This document shows, one piece after another, positions 1 to 12,852 of a DNA stretch of 64,000 nucleotides. Each line of letters begins with the position of its first letter. The stretch's first letter is position 1. The DNA lies in contig NW_027096026.1 of the NCBI RefSeq assembly GCF_040115645.1, positions 558,001 through 622,000 on the forward strand, in the 5' to 3' direction. The position numbers and the translations under genes were made by a program. The stretch comes from Euwallacea fornicatus (lineage: Eukaryota; Arthropoda; Insecta; Coleoptera; Curculionidae). The notes beneath the pieces are model-generated. The model worked only from the letters and a program-made list of their open reading frames with translations. It did not search any database and was not told the origin of the DNA.

Positions 1-180
1 ACTTTGTTTAACAAAGTTGGTACTCATTTGCCGAAGTTATCGAGCTTCAAAGTTTGAAAAGTCACAAAAGTTGTGTGTTTGAGCACATAAAGTACAATTT
101 TTCATGGAAATTCAACAAGATGCAATCATAATGTGTTGTGACATCTTCAAAATCTCGTCGAGCTGATTAATTTGACACTT

Positions 181-880
181 TGCTTAACAAATTTGGACCT
201 CATTTGCCGAATTTATCGAGCTTCAAAGTTTGAAAAGTCACAAAAGTTGTGTGTTTAAGCACATAAAGTACTATTTTTCTTGGAAATTCAACAAGATGCA
301 ATCATGATGTGTTGTGACATCTTCAAAATCTCGTCGAGCTGGTTAATGTGACACTTTGTTTAACAATGTTGGTACTCATTTGCCGAAGTTATCGAGCTTC
401 AAACTTTGAAAAGTCACAAAAGTTGTGTGTTTGAGCACATAAAGTACTATTTTTCATGGAAATTCAACAAGATGCAATCATGATGTGTTGTGACATCTTC
501 AAAATCTCGTCGAGCTGATTAATGTGACACTTTGTTTAACAAATTTGGTTCTCATTTGCCGAAGTTATCGAGCTTCAAACTTTGTAAAGTCACAAAAGTT
601 GTGTGTTTGAGCACATAAAGTACTATTTTTCTTGGAAATTCAACAAGATGCAATCATGATATGTTGTGACATCTTCAAAATGTCATCGAGCTGATTAATT
701 TGACACTTTGTTTAAGAAATTTGGTCCACATTTGCCGAATTTATCGAGCTTCAAAGTTTGAAAAGTCACAAAAGTTGTGTGTTTGAGCACATAAATTACT
801 ATTTTTCATGGAAATTCAACAAGATGCAATCATAATGTGTTGTGACATCTTCAAAATCTCGTCGAGCTGATTAATTTGAC
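181..880. repeat. 'G' cassette, copy 1 (shared with 12,853-13,550)
   Basis: A string of about four monomers: one with 'gcttaac' and the unusual 'gtgtttaagcac', then 'ctggttaatg' with 'aatgttggtact', then 'ggttctc' with 'tttgtaaag' and 'tgtcatcg', then 'tttaagaaa' with 'gtccac'. The same string, including 'tttaagcac', is found at 12,853-13,550, exactly 72 monomers (12,672 bp) away. I noticed one substitution between them, in 'tttaccgaag' at about 13,051. Confidence 0.82.
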
Positions 881-1431
881 ACTTTGCTTAACAAATTTGG
901 ACCTCATTTGCCGAATTTATCGAGCTTCAAAGTTTGAAAAGTCACAAAAGTTGTGTGTTTGAGCACATAAAGTACTATTTTTCATGGAAATTCAACAAGA
1001 TGCAATCATGATGTGTTGTGACATCTTCAAAATCTCGTCGAGCTGATTAATTTGACACTTTGTTTAACAAATTTGGTTCTCATTTGCCGAAGTCATCGAG
1101 CTTCAAACTTTGTAAAGTCACAAAAGTTGTGTGTTTGAGCACATAAAGTACAATTTTTCATGGAAATTCAACAAGATGCAATCATGATGTGTTGTGACAT
1201 CTTCAAAATCTCGTCGAGCTGATTAATTTGACACTTTGTTTAAGAAATTTGGTTCTCATTTGCCGAAGTTATCGAGCTTCAAACTTTGTAAAGTCACAAA
1301 AGTTGTGTGTTTGAGCACATAAAGTACAATTTTTCATGGAAATTCAACAAGATGCAATCATGATATGTTGTGACATCTTCAAAATGTCGTCGAGCTGATT
1401 AATGTGACACTTTGTTTAACAATGTTGGTAC

Positions 1432-2765
1432 TCATTTGCCGAAGTTATCGAGCTTCAAAATTTGAAAAGTCAAAAAAGTTGTGTGTTTGAGCACATAAAT
1501 TACTATTTTTCATGGAAATTCAACAAGATGCAATCATAATGTGTTGTGACATCTTCAAAATCTCGTCGAGCTGATTAATTTGACACTTTGCTTAACAAAT
1601 TTGGACCTCATTTGCCGAATTTATCGAGCTTCAAAGTTTGAAAAGTCACAACAGTTGTGTGTTTGAGCACATAAAGTACTATTTTTCTTGGAAATTCAAC
1701 AAGATGCAATCATGATATGTTGTGACATCTTCAAAATGTCATCGAGCTGATTAATTTGACACTTTGTTTAACAAATTTGGTTCTCATTTGCCGAAGTTAT
1801 CGAGCTTCAAACTTTGAAAAGTCACAAAAGTTGTGTGTTTGAGCACATAAAGTACTATTTTTCTTGGAAATTCAACAAGATCCAATCATGATATGTTGTG
1901 ACATCTTCAAAATGTCATCGAGCTGATTAATTTGACACTTAGTTTAACAAATTTGGACCTCATTTGCCGAAGTTATCGAGATTCAAAGTTTGAAAAGTCA
2001 CAAAAGTTGTGTGTTTGAGCACATAAAGTACTATTTTTCATGGAAATTCAACAAGATGCAATCATGATGTGTTGTGACATCTTCAAAATCTCGTCGAGCT
2101 GATTAATTTGACACTTTGTTTAACAAATTTGGTTCTCATTTGCCGAAGTTATCGAGCTTCAAAATTTGAAAAGTCAAAAAAGTTGTGTGTTTGAGCACAT
2201 AAATTACTATTTTTCATGGAAACTCAACAAGATGCAATCATAATGTGTTGTGACATCTTCAAAATCTCGTCGAGCTGATTAATTTGACACTTTGCTTAAC
2301 AAATTTGGACCTCATTTGCCGAATTTATCGAGCTTCAAAGTTTGAAAAGTCACAACAGTTGTGTGTTTGAGCACATAAAGTACTATTTTTCTTGGAAATT
2401 CAACAAGATGCAATCATGATATGTTGTGACATCTTCAAAATGTCATCGAGCTGATTAATTTGACACTTTGTTTAACAAATTTGGTTCTCATTTGCCGAAG
2501 TTATCGAGCTTCAAACTTTGAAAAGTCACAAAAGTTGTGTGTTTGAGCACATAAAGTACTATTTTTCTTGGAAATTCAACAAGATCCAATCATGATATGT
2601 TGTGACATCTTCAAAATGTCATCGAGCTGATTAATTTGACACTTAGTTTAACAAATTTGGACCTCATTTGCCGAAGTTATCGAGATTCAAAGTTTGAAAA
2701 GTCACAAAAGTTGTGTGTTTGAGCACATAAAGTACTATTTTTCATGGAAATTCAACAAGATGCAA
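1432..2765. repeat. 4-monomer HOR, two copies (704-bp period), 'K' cassette
   Basis: Copy 1 is about 1,432-2,135 and copy 2 about 2,136-2,765. The order of marker monomers is: k1 with 'caaaatttg' and 'gtcaaaaaag'; k2 with 'gcttaac' and 'cacaacag'; k3 with 'aactttgaaaag' and 'gatccaatc'; k4 with 'acttagttt' and 'gagattc'. The marker 'caaaattt' lies at 1,456 and 2,160, which is 4 x 176 apart. One substitution ('aactcaac' for 'aattcaac' near 2,221) distinguishes the copies. Similarity ends near 2,765. Confidence 0.85.
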
Positions 2766-4474
2766 TCATAATGTGTTGTGACATCTTCAAAATCTCGTCG
2801 AGCTGATTAATTTGACACTTTGTTTAAGAAATTTGGTCCATATTTGCCGAATTTATCGAGCTTCAAAGTTTGAAAAGTCACAAAAGTTGTGTGTTTGAGC
2901 ACATAAATTACTATTTTTCATGGAAATTCAACAAGATGCAATCATAATGTGTTGTGACATCTTCAAAATCTCGTCGAGCTGATTAATTTGACACTTTGCT
3001 TAACAAATTTGGACCTCATTTGCCGAATTTATCGAGCTTCAAAGTTTGAAAAGTCACAAAAGTTGTGTGTTTGAGCACATAAAGTACTAATTTTCTTGGA
3101 AATTCAACAAGATGCAATCATGATATGTTGTGACATCTTCAAAATCTCGTCGAGCTGATTAATTTGACACTTTGCTTAACAAATTTGGACCTCATTTGCC
3201 GAAGTTATCGAGCTTCAAACTTTGTAAAGTCACAAAAGTTGTGTGTTTGAGCACATAAATTACTATTTTTCATGGAAATTCAACAAGATGCAATCATAAT
3301 GTGTTGTGACATCTTCAAAATCTCGTCGAGCTGATTAATTTGACACTTTGTTTAAGAAATTTGGTCCATATTTGCCGAATTTATCGAGCTTCAAAGTTTG
3401 AAAAGTCACAAAAGTTGTGTGTTTGAGCACATAAATTACTATTTTTCATGGAAATTCAACAAGATGCAATCATAATGTGTTGTGACATCTTCAAAATCTC
3501 GTCGAGCTGATTAATTTGACACTTTGCTTAACAAATTTGGTCCTCATTTGCCGAATTTATCGAGCTTCAAAGTTTGAAAAGTCACAAAAGTTGTGTGTTT
3601 GAGCACATAAAGTACTATTTTTCATGGAAATTCAACAAGATGCAATCATGATGTGTTGTGACATCTTCAAAATCTCGTCGAGCTGATTAATTTGACACTT
3701 TGTTTAACAAATTTGGTCCACATTTGCCGAATTTATCGAGCTTCAAAGTTTGAAAAGTCACAAAAGTTGTGTGTTTGAGCACATAAATTACTATTTTTCA
3801 TGGAAATTCAACAAGATGCAATCATAATGTGTTGTGACATCTTCAAAATCTCGTCGAGCTGATTAATTTGACACTTTGCTTAACAAATTTGGACCTCATT
3901 TGCCGAATTTATCGAGCTTCAAACTTTGTAAAGTCACAAAAGTTGTGTGTTTGAGCACATAAAGTACTATTTTTCATGGAAATTCAACAAGATGCAATCA
4001 TGATGTGTTGTGACATCTTCAAAATCTCGTCGAGCTGATTAATTTGACACTTTGTTTAAGAAATTTGGTCCACATTTGCCGAATTTATCGAGCTTCCAAG
4101 TTTGAAAAGTCACAAAAGTTGTGTGTTTGAGCACATAAATTACTATTTTTCATGGAAATTCAACAAGATGCAATCATAATGTGTTGTGACATCTTCAAAA
4201 TCTCGTCGAGCTGATTAATTTGACACTTTGCTTAACAAATTTGGACCTCATTTGCCGAATTTATCGAGCTTCAAAGTTTGAAAAGTCACAAAAGTTGTGT
4301 GTTTGAGCACATAAAGTACTAATTTTCTTGGAAATTCAACAAGATGCAATCATGATATGTTGTGACATCTTCAAAATCTCGTCGAGCTGATTAATTTGAC
4401 ACTTTGCTTAACAAATTTGGACCTCATTTGCCGAAGTTATCGAGCTTCAAACTTTGTAAAGTCACAAAAGTTGT

Positions 4475-6740
4475 GTGTTTGAGCACATAAATTACTATTT
4501 TTCATGGAAATTCAACAAGATGCAATCATAATGTGTTGTGACATCTTCAAAATCTCGTCGAGCTGATTAATTTGACACTTTGCTTAACAAATTTGGACCT
4601 CATTTGCCGAATTTATCGAGCTTCAAACTTTGTAAAGTCACAAAAGTTGTGTGTTTGAGCACATAAAGTACTATTTTTCATGGAAATTCAACAAGATGCA
4701 ATCATGATGTGTTGTGACATCTTCAAAATCTCGTCGAGCTGATTAATTTGACACTTTGTTTAAGAAATTTGGTCCACATTTGCCGAATTTATCGAGCTTC
4801 AAAGTTTGAAAAGTCACAAAAGTTGTGTGTTTGAGCACATAAATTACTATTTTTCATGGAAATTCAACAAGATGCAATCATGATATGTTGTGACATCTTC
4901 AAAATGTCGTCGAGCTGATTAATGTGACACTTTGTTTAACAATGTTGGTACTCATTTGCCGAAGTTATCGAGCTTCAAAATTTGAAAAGTCACAAAAGTT
5001 GTGTGTTTGAGCACATAAATTACTATTTTTCATGGAAATTCAACAAGATGCAATTATAATGTGTTGTGACATCTTCAAAATCTCGTCGAGCTGATTAATT
5101 TGACACTTTGCTAAACAAATTTGGACCTCATTTGCCGAATTTATCGAGCTTCAAAGTTTGAAAAGTCACAAAAGTTGTGTGTTTGAGCACATAAAGTACT
5201 ATTTTTCATGGAAATTCAACAAGATGCAATCATGATGTGTTGTGACATCTTCAAAATCTCGTCGAGCTGATTAATGTGACACTTTGTTTAACAAATTTGG
5301 TTCTCATTTGCCGAAGTTATCGAGCTTCAAACTTTGTAAAGTCACAAAAGTTGTGTGTTTGAGCACATAAAGTACTATTTTTCTTGGAAATTCAACAAGA
5401 TGCAATCATGATATGTTGTGACATCTTCAAAATGTCATCGAGCTGATTAATTTGACACTTTGTTTAAGAAATTTGGTCCACATTTGCCGAATTTATCGAG
5501 CTTCAAAGTTTGAAAAGTCACAAAAGTTGTGTGTTTGAGCACATAAATTACTATTTTTCATGGAAATTCAACAAGATGCAATCATAATGTGTTGTGACAT
5601 CTTCAAAATCTCGTCGAGCTGATTAATTTGACACTTTGCTTAACAAATTTGGACCTCATTTGCCGAATTTATCGAGCTTCAAACTTTGTAAAGTCACAAA
5701 AGTTGTGTGTTTGAGCACATAAAGTACTATTTTTCATGGAAATTCAACAAGATGCAATCATGATGTGTTGTGACATCTTCAAAATCTCGTCGAGCTGATT
5801 AATTTGACACTTTGTTTAAGAAATTTGGTCCACATTTGCCGAATTTATCGAGCTTCAAAGTTTGAAAAGTCACAAAAGTTGTGTGTTTGAGCACATAAAT
5901 TACTATTTTTCATGGAAATTCAACAAGATGCAATCATGATATGTTGTGACATCTTCAAAATGTCGTCGAGCTGATTAATGTGACACTTTGTTTAACAATG
6001 TTGGTACTCATTTGCCGAAGTTATCGAGCTTCAAAATTTGAAAAGTCACAAAAGTTGTGTGTTTGAGCACATAAATTACTATTTTTCATGGAAATTCAAC
6101 AAGATGCAATTATAATGTGTTGTGACATCTTCAAAATCTCGTCGAGCTGATTAATTTGACACTTTGCTAAACAAATTTGGACCTCATTTGCCGAATTTAT
6201 CGAGCTTCAAAGTTTGAAAAGTCACAAAAGTTGTGTGTTTGAGCACATAAAGTACTATTTTTCATGGAAATTCAACAAGATGCAATCATGATGTGTTGTG
6301 ACATCTTCAAAATCTCTTCGAGCTGATTAATGTGACACTTTGTTTAACAAATTTGGTTCTCATTTGCCGAAGTTATCGAGCTTCAAACTTTGTAAAGTCA
6401 CAAAAGTTGTGTGTTTGAGCACATAAAGTACTATTTTTCTTGGAAATTCAACAAGATGCAATCATGATATGTTGTGACATCTTCAAAATGTCATCGAGCT
6501 GATTAATTTGACACTTTGTTTAAGAAATTTGGTCCACATTTGCCGAATTTATCGAGCTTCAAAGTTTGAAAAGTCACAAAAGTTGTGTGTTTGAGCACAT
6601 AAATTACTATTTTTCATGGAAATTCAACAAGATGCAATCATAATGTGTTGTGACATCTTCAAAATCTCGTCGAGCTGATTAATTTGACACTTTGCTTAAC
6701 AAATTTGGACCTCATTTGCCGAATTTATCGAGCTTCAAAG
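4475..6740. repeat. 6-monomer HOR, two tandem copies (1,056-bp period)
   Basis: Copies are about 4,475-5,530 and 5,531-6,740. The rare variant 'caattataatg' marks equivalent monomers at 5,051 and 6,107, exactly 6 x 176 apart, and 'gctaaac' follows in both. The diagnostic order agrees until about 5,685/6,740, where 'caaactttgtaaag' is replaced by 'caaagtttgaaaag'. A private 'ctcttcg' lies at about 6,314 in copy 2. Confidence 0.82.
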
Positions 6741-8811
6741 TTTGAAAAGTCACAAAAGTTGTGTGTTTGAGCACATAAAGTACTATTTTTCATGGAAATT
6801 CAACAAGATGCAATCATGATGTGTTGTGACATCTTCAAAATCTCGTCGAGCTGATTAATTTGACACTTTGTTTAACAAATTTGGTTCTCATTTGCCGAAG
6901 TTATCGAGCTTCAAACTTTGTAAAGTCACAAAAGTTGTGTGTTTGAGCACATAAAGTACAATTTTTCATGGAAATTCAACAAGATGCAATCATAAAGTGT
7001 TGTGACATCTTCAAAATCTCGTCGAGCTGATTAATGTGACACTTTGTTTAAGAAATTTGGTCCACATTTGCCGAATTTATCGAGCTTCAAAGTTTGAAAA
7101 GTCACAAAAGTTGTGTGTTTGAGCACATAAAGTACTAATTTTCTTGGAAATTCAACAAGATGCAATCATGATATGTTGTGACATCTTCAAAATCTCGTCG
7201 AGCTGATTAATTTGACACTTTGCTTAACAAATTTGGACCTCATTTGCCGAAGTTATCGAGCTTCAAACTTTGTAAAGTCACAAAAGTTGTGTGTTTGAGC
7301 ACATAAATTACTATTTTTCATGGAAATTCAACAAGATGCAATCATAATGTGTTGTGACATCTTCAAAATCTCGTCGAGCTGATTAATTTGACACTTTGCT
7401 TAACAAATTTGGACCTCATTTGCCGAATTTATCGAGCTTCAAACTTTGTAAAGTCACAAAAGTTGTGTGTTTGAGCACATAAAGTACTATTTTTCATGGA
7501 AATTCAACAAGATGCAATCATGATGTGTTGTGACATCTTCAAAATCTCGTCGAGCTGATTAATTTGACACTTTGTTTAAGAAATTTGGTCCACATTTGCC
7601 GAATTTATCGAGCTTCAAAGTTTGAAAAGTCACAAAAGTTGTGTGTTTGAGCACATAAATTACTATTTTTCATGGAAATTCAACAAGATGCAATCATGAT
7701 ATGTTGTGACATCTTCAAAATGTCGTCGAGCTGATTAATGTGACACTTTGTTTAACAATGTTGGTACTCATTTGCCGAAGTTATCGAGCTTCAAAATTTG
7801 AAAAGTCACAAAAGTTGTGTGTTTGAGCACATAAATTACTATTTTTCATGGAAATTCAACAAGATGCAATTATAATGTGTTGTGACATCTTCAAAATCTC
7901 GTCGAGCTGATTAATTTGACACTTTGCTAAACAAATTTGGACCTCATTTGCCGAATTTATCGAGCTTCAAAGTTTGAAAAGTCACAAAAGTTGTGTGTTT
8001 GAGCACATAAAGTACTATTTTTCATGGAAATTCAACAAGATGCAATCATGATGTGTTGTGACATCTTCAAAATCTCGTCGAGCTGATTAATGTGACACTT
8101 TGTTTAACAAATTTGGTTCTCATTTGCCGAAGTTATCGAGCTTCAAACTTTGTAAAGTCACAAAAGTTGTGTGTTTGAGCACATAAAGTACTATTTTTCT
8201 TGGAAATTCAACAAGATGCAATCATGATATGTTGTGACATCTTCAAAATGTCATCGAGCTGATTAATTTGACACTTTGTTTAAGAAATTTGGTCCACATT
8301 TGCCGAATTTATCGAGCTTCAAAGTTTGAAAAGTCACAAAAGTTGTGTGTTTGAGCACATAAATTACTATTTTTCATGGAAATTCAACAAGATGCAATCA
8401 TAATGTGTTGTGACATCTTCAAAATCTCGTCGAGCTGATTAATTTGACACTTTGCTTAACAAATTTGGACCTCATTTGCCGAATTTATCGAGCTTCAAAG
8501 TTTGAAAAGTCACAAAAGTTGTGTGTTTGAGCACATAAAGTACTATTTTTCATGGAAATTCAACAAGATGCAATCATGATGTGTTGTGACATCTTCAAAA
8601 TCTCGTCGAGCTGATTAATTTGACACTTTGTTTAACAAATTTGGTTCTCATTTGCCGAAGTTATCGAGCTTCAAACTTTGTAAAGTCACAAAAGTTGTGT
8701 GTTTGAGCACATAAAGTACAATTTTTCATGGAAATTCAACAAGATGCAATCATGAAGTGTTGTGACATCTTCAAAATCTCGTCGAGCTGATTAATGTGAC
8801 ACTTTGTTTAA
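5528..8811. repeat. 10-monomer block, two copies (1,760-bp offset)
   Basis: About 5,528-7,051 is repeated at 7,288-8,811. 'caattataatg' recurs at 6,107 and 7,867. I noticed only two differences: 'ctcttcg' against 'ctcgtcg' (6,314/8,074) and 'cataaagtg' against 'catgaagtg' (6,991/8,751). The left copy partly overlaps the 6-monomer HOR, so this duplication copied part of an existing HOR. Confidence 0.8.
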
Positions 8812-10907
8812 CAAAGTTGGTACTCATTTGCCGAAGTTATCGAGCTTCAAAGTTTGAAAAGTCACAAAAGTTGTGTGTTTGAGCACATAAAGTACAATTT
8901 TTCATGGAAATTCAACAAGATGCAATCATGATGTGTTGTGACATCTTCAAAATCTCGTCGAGCTGATTAATTTGACACTTTGTTTAACAATGTTGGTACT
9001 CATTTGCCGAATTTATCGAGCTTCAATGTTTGAAAAGTCACAAAAGTTGTGTGTTTGAGCACATAAAGTACTATTTTTCTTGGAAATTCAACAAGATGCA
9101 ATCATGATATGTTGTGACATCTTCAAAATGTCGTCGAGCTGATTAATGTGACACTTTGTTTAACAATGTTGGTACTCATTTGCCGAAGTTATCGAGCTTC
9201 AAAATTTGAAAAGTCAAAAAAGTTGTGTGTTTGAGCACATAAATTACTATTTTTCATGGAAATTCAACAAGATGCAATCATAATGTGTTGTGACATCTTC
9301 AAAATCTCGTCGAGCTGATTAATTTGACACTTTGCTTAACAAATTTGGACCTCATTTGCCGAATTTATCGAGCTTCAAAGTTTGAAAAGTCACAAAAGTT
9401 GTGTGTTTGAGCACATAAAGTACTATTTTTCATGGAAATTCAACAAGATGCAATCATGATGTGTTGTGACATCTTCAAAATCTCGTCGAGCTGATTAATG
9501 TGACACTTTGTTTAACAAATTTGGTTCTCATTTGCCGAAGTTATCGAGCTTCAAACTTTGTAAAGTCACAAAAGTTGTGTGTTTGAGCACATAAAGTACT
9601 ATTTTTCTTGGAAATTCAACAAGATGCAATCATGATATGTTGTGACATCTTCAAAATGTCATCGAGCTGATTAATTTGACACTTTGTTTAAGAAATTTGG
9701 TCCACATTTGCCGAATTTATCGAGCTTCAAAGTTTGAAAAGTCACAAAAGTTGTGTGTTTGAGCACATAAATTACTATTTTTCATGGAAATTCAACAAGA
9801 TGCAATCATAATGTGTTGTGACATCTTCAAAATCTCGTCGAGCTGATTAATTTGACACTTTGCTTAACAAATTTGGACCTCATTTGCCGAATTTATCGAG
9901 CTTCAAAGTTTGAAAAGTCACAAAAGTTGTGTGTTTGAGCACATAAAGTACTATTTTTCATGGAAATTCAACAAGATGCAATCATGATGTGTTGTGACAT
10001 CTTCAAAATCTCGTCGAGCTGATTAATTTGACACTTTGTTTAACAAATTTGGTTCTCATTTGCCGAAGTTATCGAGCTTCAAACTTTGTAAAGTCACAAA
10101 AGTTGTGTGTTTGAGCACATAAAGTACAATTTTTCATGGAAATTCAACAAGATGCAATCATGAAGTGTTGTGACATCTTCAAAATCTCGTCGAGCTGATT
10201 AATGTGACACTTTGTTTAACAAAGTTGGTACTCATTTGCCGAAGTTATCGAGCTTCAAAGTTTGAAAAGTCACAAAAGTTGTGTGTTTGAGCACATAAAG
10301 TACAATTTTTCATGGAAATTCAACAAGATGCAATCATGATGTGTTGTGACATCTTCAAAATCTCGTCGAGCTGATTAATTTGACACTTTGTTTAACAAAT
10401 TTGGACCTCATTTGCCGAAGTTATCGAGCTTCAAAGTTTGAAAAGTCACAAAAGTTGTGTGTTTGAGCACATAAAGTACTATTTTTCTTGGAAATTCAAC
10501 AAGATGCAATCATGATATGTTGTGACATCTTCAAAATGTCGTCGAGCTGATTAATGTGACACTTTGTTTAACAATGTTGGTACTCATTTGCCGAAGTTAT
10601 CGAGCTTCAAAATTTGAAAAGTCAAAAAAGTTGTGTGTTTGAGCACATAAATTACTATTTTTCATGGAAATTCAACAAGATGCAATCATAATGTGTTGTG
10701 ACATCTTCAAAATCTCGTCGAGCTGATTAATTTGACACTTTGCTTAACAAATTTGGACCTCATTTGCCGAATTTATCGAGCTTCAAAGTTTGAAAAGTCA
10801 CAAAAGTTGTGTGTTTGAGCACATAAAGTACTATTTTTCATGGAAATTCAACAAGATGCAATCATGATGTGTTGTGACATCTTCAAAATCTCGTCGAGCT
10901 GATTAAT
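7674..10907. repeat. 8-monomer HOR, two copies plus a partial third (1,408-bp period)
   Basis: Copies start near 7,674, 9,082 and 10,490. 'catgaagtg' recurs at 8,751 and 10,159, and 'gtcaaaaaag' at about 9,215 and 10,623, each 8 x 176 apart. Copy 1 has 'gtcacaaaag' and 'gctaaac' where copy 2 has 'gtcaaaaaag' and 'gcttaac'. The monomer near 8,973 ('aatgttggtact', 'gaattt', 'caatgtttg') differs from its partner near 10,381 ('aaatttggacct', 'gaagtt'). The match ends near 10,907. Confidence 0.78.
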
Positions 10908-12100
10908 TTGACACTTTGTTTAACAAATTTGGTCCACATTTGCCGAATTTATCGAGCTTCAAAGTTTGAAAAGTCACAAAAGTTGTGTGTTTGAGCACAT
11001 AAATTACTATTTTTCATGGAAATTCAACAAGATGCAATCATAATGTGTTGTGACATCTTCAAAATCTCGTCGAGCTGATTAATTTGACACTTTGCTTAAC
11101 AAATTTGGACCTCATTTGCCGAATTTATCGAGCTTCAAACTTTGTAAAGTCACAAAAGTTGTGTGTTTGAGCACATAAAGTACTATTTTTCATGGAAATT
11201 CAACAAGATGCAATCATGATATGTTGTGACATCTTCAAAATCTCGTCGAGCTGATTAATTTGACACTTTGTTTAAGAAATTTGGTCCACATTTGCCGAAT
11301 TTATCGAGCTTCAAAGTTTGAAAAGTCACAAAAGTTGTGTGTTTGAGCACATAAATTACTATTTTTCATGGAAATTCAACAAGATGCAATCATAATGTGT
11401 TGTGACATCTTCAAAATCTCGTCGAGCTGGTTAATGTGACACTTTGTTTAACAATGTTGGTACTCATTTGCCGAAGTTATCGAGCTTCAAACTTTGAAAA
11501 GTCACAAAAGTTGTGTGTTTGAGCACATAAAGTACTATTTTTCATGGAAATTCAACAAGATGCAATCATGATGTGTTGTGACATCTTCAAAATCTCGTCG
11601 AGCTGATTAATGTGACACTTTGTTTAACAAATTTGGTTCTCATTTGCCGAAGTTATCGAGCTTCAAACTTTGTAAAGTCACAAAAGTTGTGTGTTTGAGC
11701 ACATAAAGTACTATTTTTCTTGGAAATTCAACAAGATGCAATCATGATATGTTGTGACATCTTCAAAATGTCATCGAGCTGATTAATTTGACACTTTGTT
11801 TAAGAAATTTGGTCCACATTTGCCGAATTTATCGAGCTTCAAAGTTTGAAAAGTCACAAAAGTTGTGTGTTTGAGCACATAAATTACTATTTTTCATGGA
11901 AATTCAACAAGATGCAATCATAATGTGTTGTGACATCTTCAAAATCTCGTCGAGCTGATTAATTTGACACTTTGTTTAACAATGTTGGTACTCATTTGCC
12001 GAAGTTATCGAGCTTCAAACTTTGTAAAGTCACAAAAGTTGTGTGTTTGAGCACATAAAGTACTATTTGTCTTGGAAATTCAACAAGATGCAATCATGAT

Positions 12101-12124
12101 GAGTTATGTCATTTTAAAGATCTC
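12101..12124. other. B-type patch in an A monomer (1 of 7)
   Basis: The usual A segment 'gtgttgtgacatcttcaaaat' is replaced by 'gagttatgtcattttaaag' followed by 'atct'. The same kind of segment is standard in the B zone at 53.8-55.2 kb ('gtcattttaaagatctcg'). It introduces AGATCT, absent from normal A monomers. Flanking sequence on both sides is A type, so the patch is short and looks like a conversion tract. Confidence 0.82.
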
Positions 12125-12480
12125 GTCGAGCTGATTAATGTGACACTTTGTTTAACAATGTTGGTACTCATTTGCCGAAGTTATCGAGCTTCAAAGTTTG
12201 AAAAGTCACAAAAGTTGTGTGTTTGAGCACATAAAGTACTATTTTTCATGGAAATTCAACAAGATGCAATCATGATGTGTTGTGACATCTTCAAAATCTC
12301 GTCGAGCTGATTAATTTGACACTTTGTTTAAGAAATTTGGTCCACATTTGCCGAATTTATCGAGCTTCAAAGTTTGAAAAGTCACAAAAGTTGTGTGTTT
12401 GAGCACATAAATTACTATTTTTCATGGAAATTCAACAAGATGCAATCATAATGTGTTGTGACATCTTCAAAATCTCGTCG

Positions 12481-12656
12481 AGCTGATTAATTTGAGACTT
12501 TGTTTAACAAATTTGGTCCTCATTTGCCGAAGTTATCGAGCTTCAAAGTTTGAAAAGTCACAAAAGTTGTGTGTTTGAGCACATAAAGTACTATTTTTCA
12601 TGGAAATTCAACAAGATGCAATCATGATGTGTTGTGACATCTTCAAAATCTCGTCG
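12481..12656. repeat. Reference A-type monomer (176 bp)
   Basis: This copy is close to the A consensus as I read it, apart from G for C at monomer position 16 ('gagac' for 'gacac'). Composition is about 34% G+C. Four CpGs lie at monomer positions 48, 57, 172 and 175, and positions 59-171 have none. Three short dyads are visible: TTTGTTTAACAAA (positions 19-31), CACAAAAGTTGTG (79-91) and GATGT..ACATC (146-161). A ScaI-type AGTACT lies at 107-112. The word 'tcgagct' occurs twice per monomer, 58 bp apart. Common diagnostic variants in other A copies include position 12 T/G, 21 T/A, 23 T/C, 28 C/G, gaagtt/gaattt, agcttc/agattc, catgg/cttgg, gatgc/gatcc and tctcgtcg/tgtcgtcg/tgtcatcg. Confidence 0.9.
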
Positions 12657-12852
12657 AGCTGATTAATTTGACACTTTGTTTAACAAATTTGGTCCACATT
12701 TGCCGAATTTATCGAGCTTCAAAGTTTGAAAAGTCACAAAAGTTGTGTGTTTGAGCACATAAATTACTATTTTTCATGGAAATTCAACAAGATGCAATCA
12801 TAATGTGTTGTGACATCTTCAAAATCTCGTCGAGCTGATTAATTTGACACTT

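Noticed and set aside
12101..12124. The gagttatg segment as a protein-binding operator
   Set aside because: It is better explained as B-type sequence patched into A monomers, because the same segment is normal throughout the B zone.
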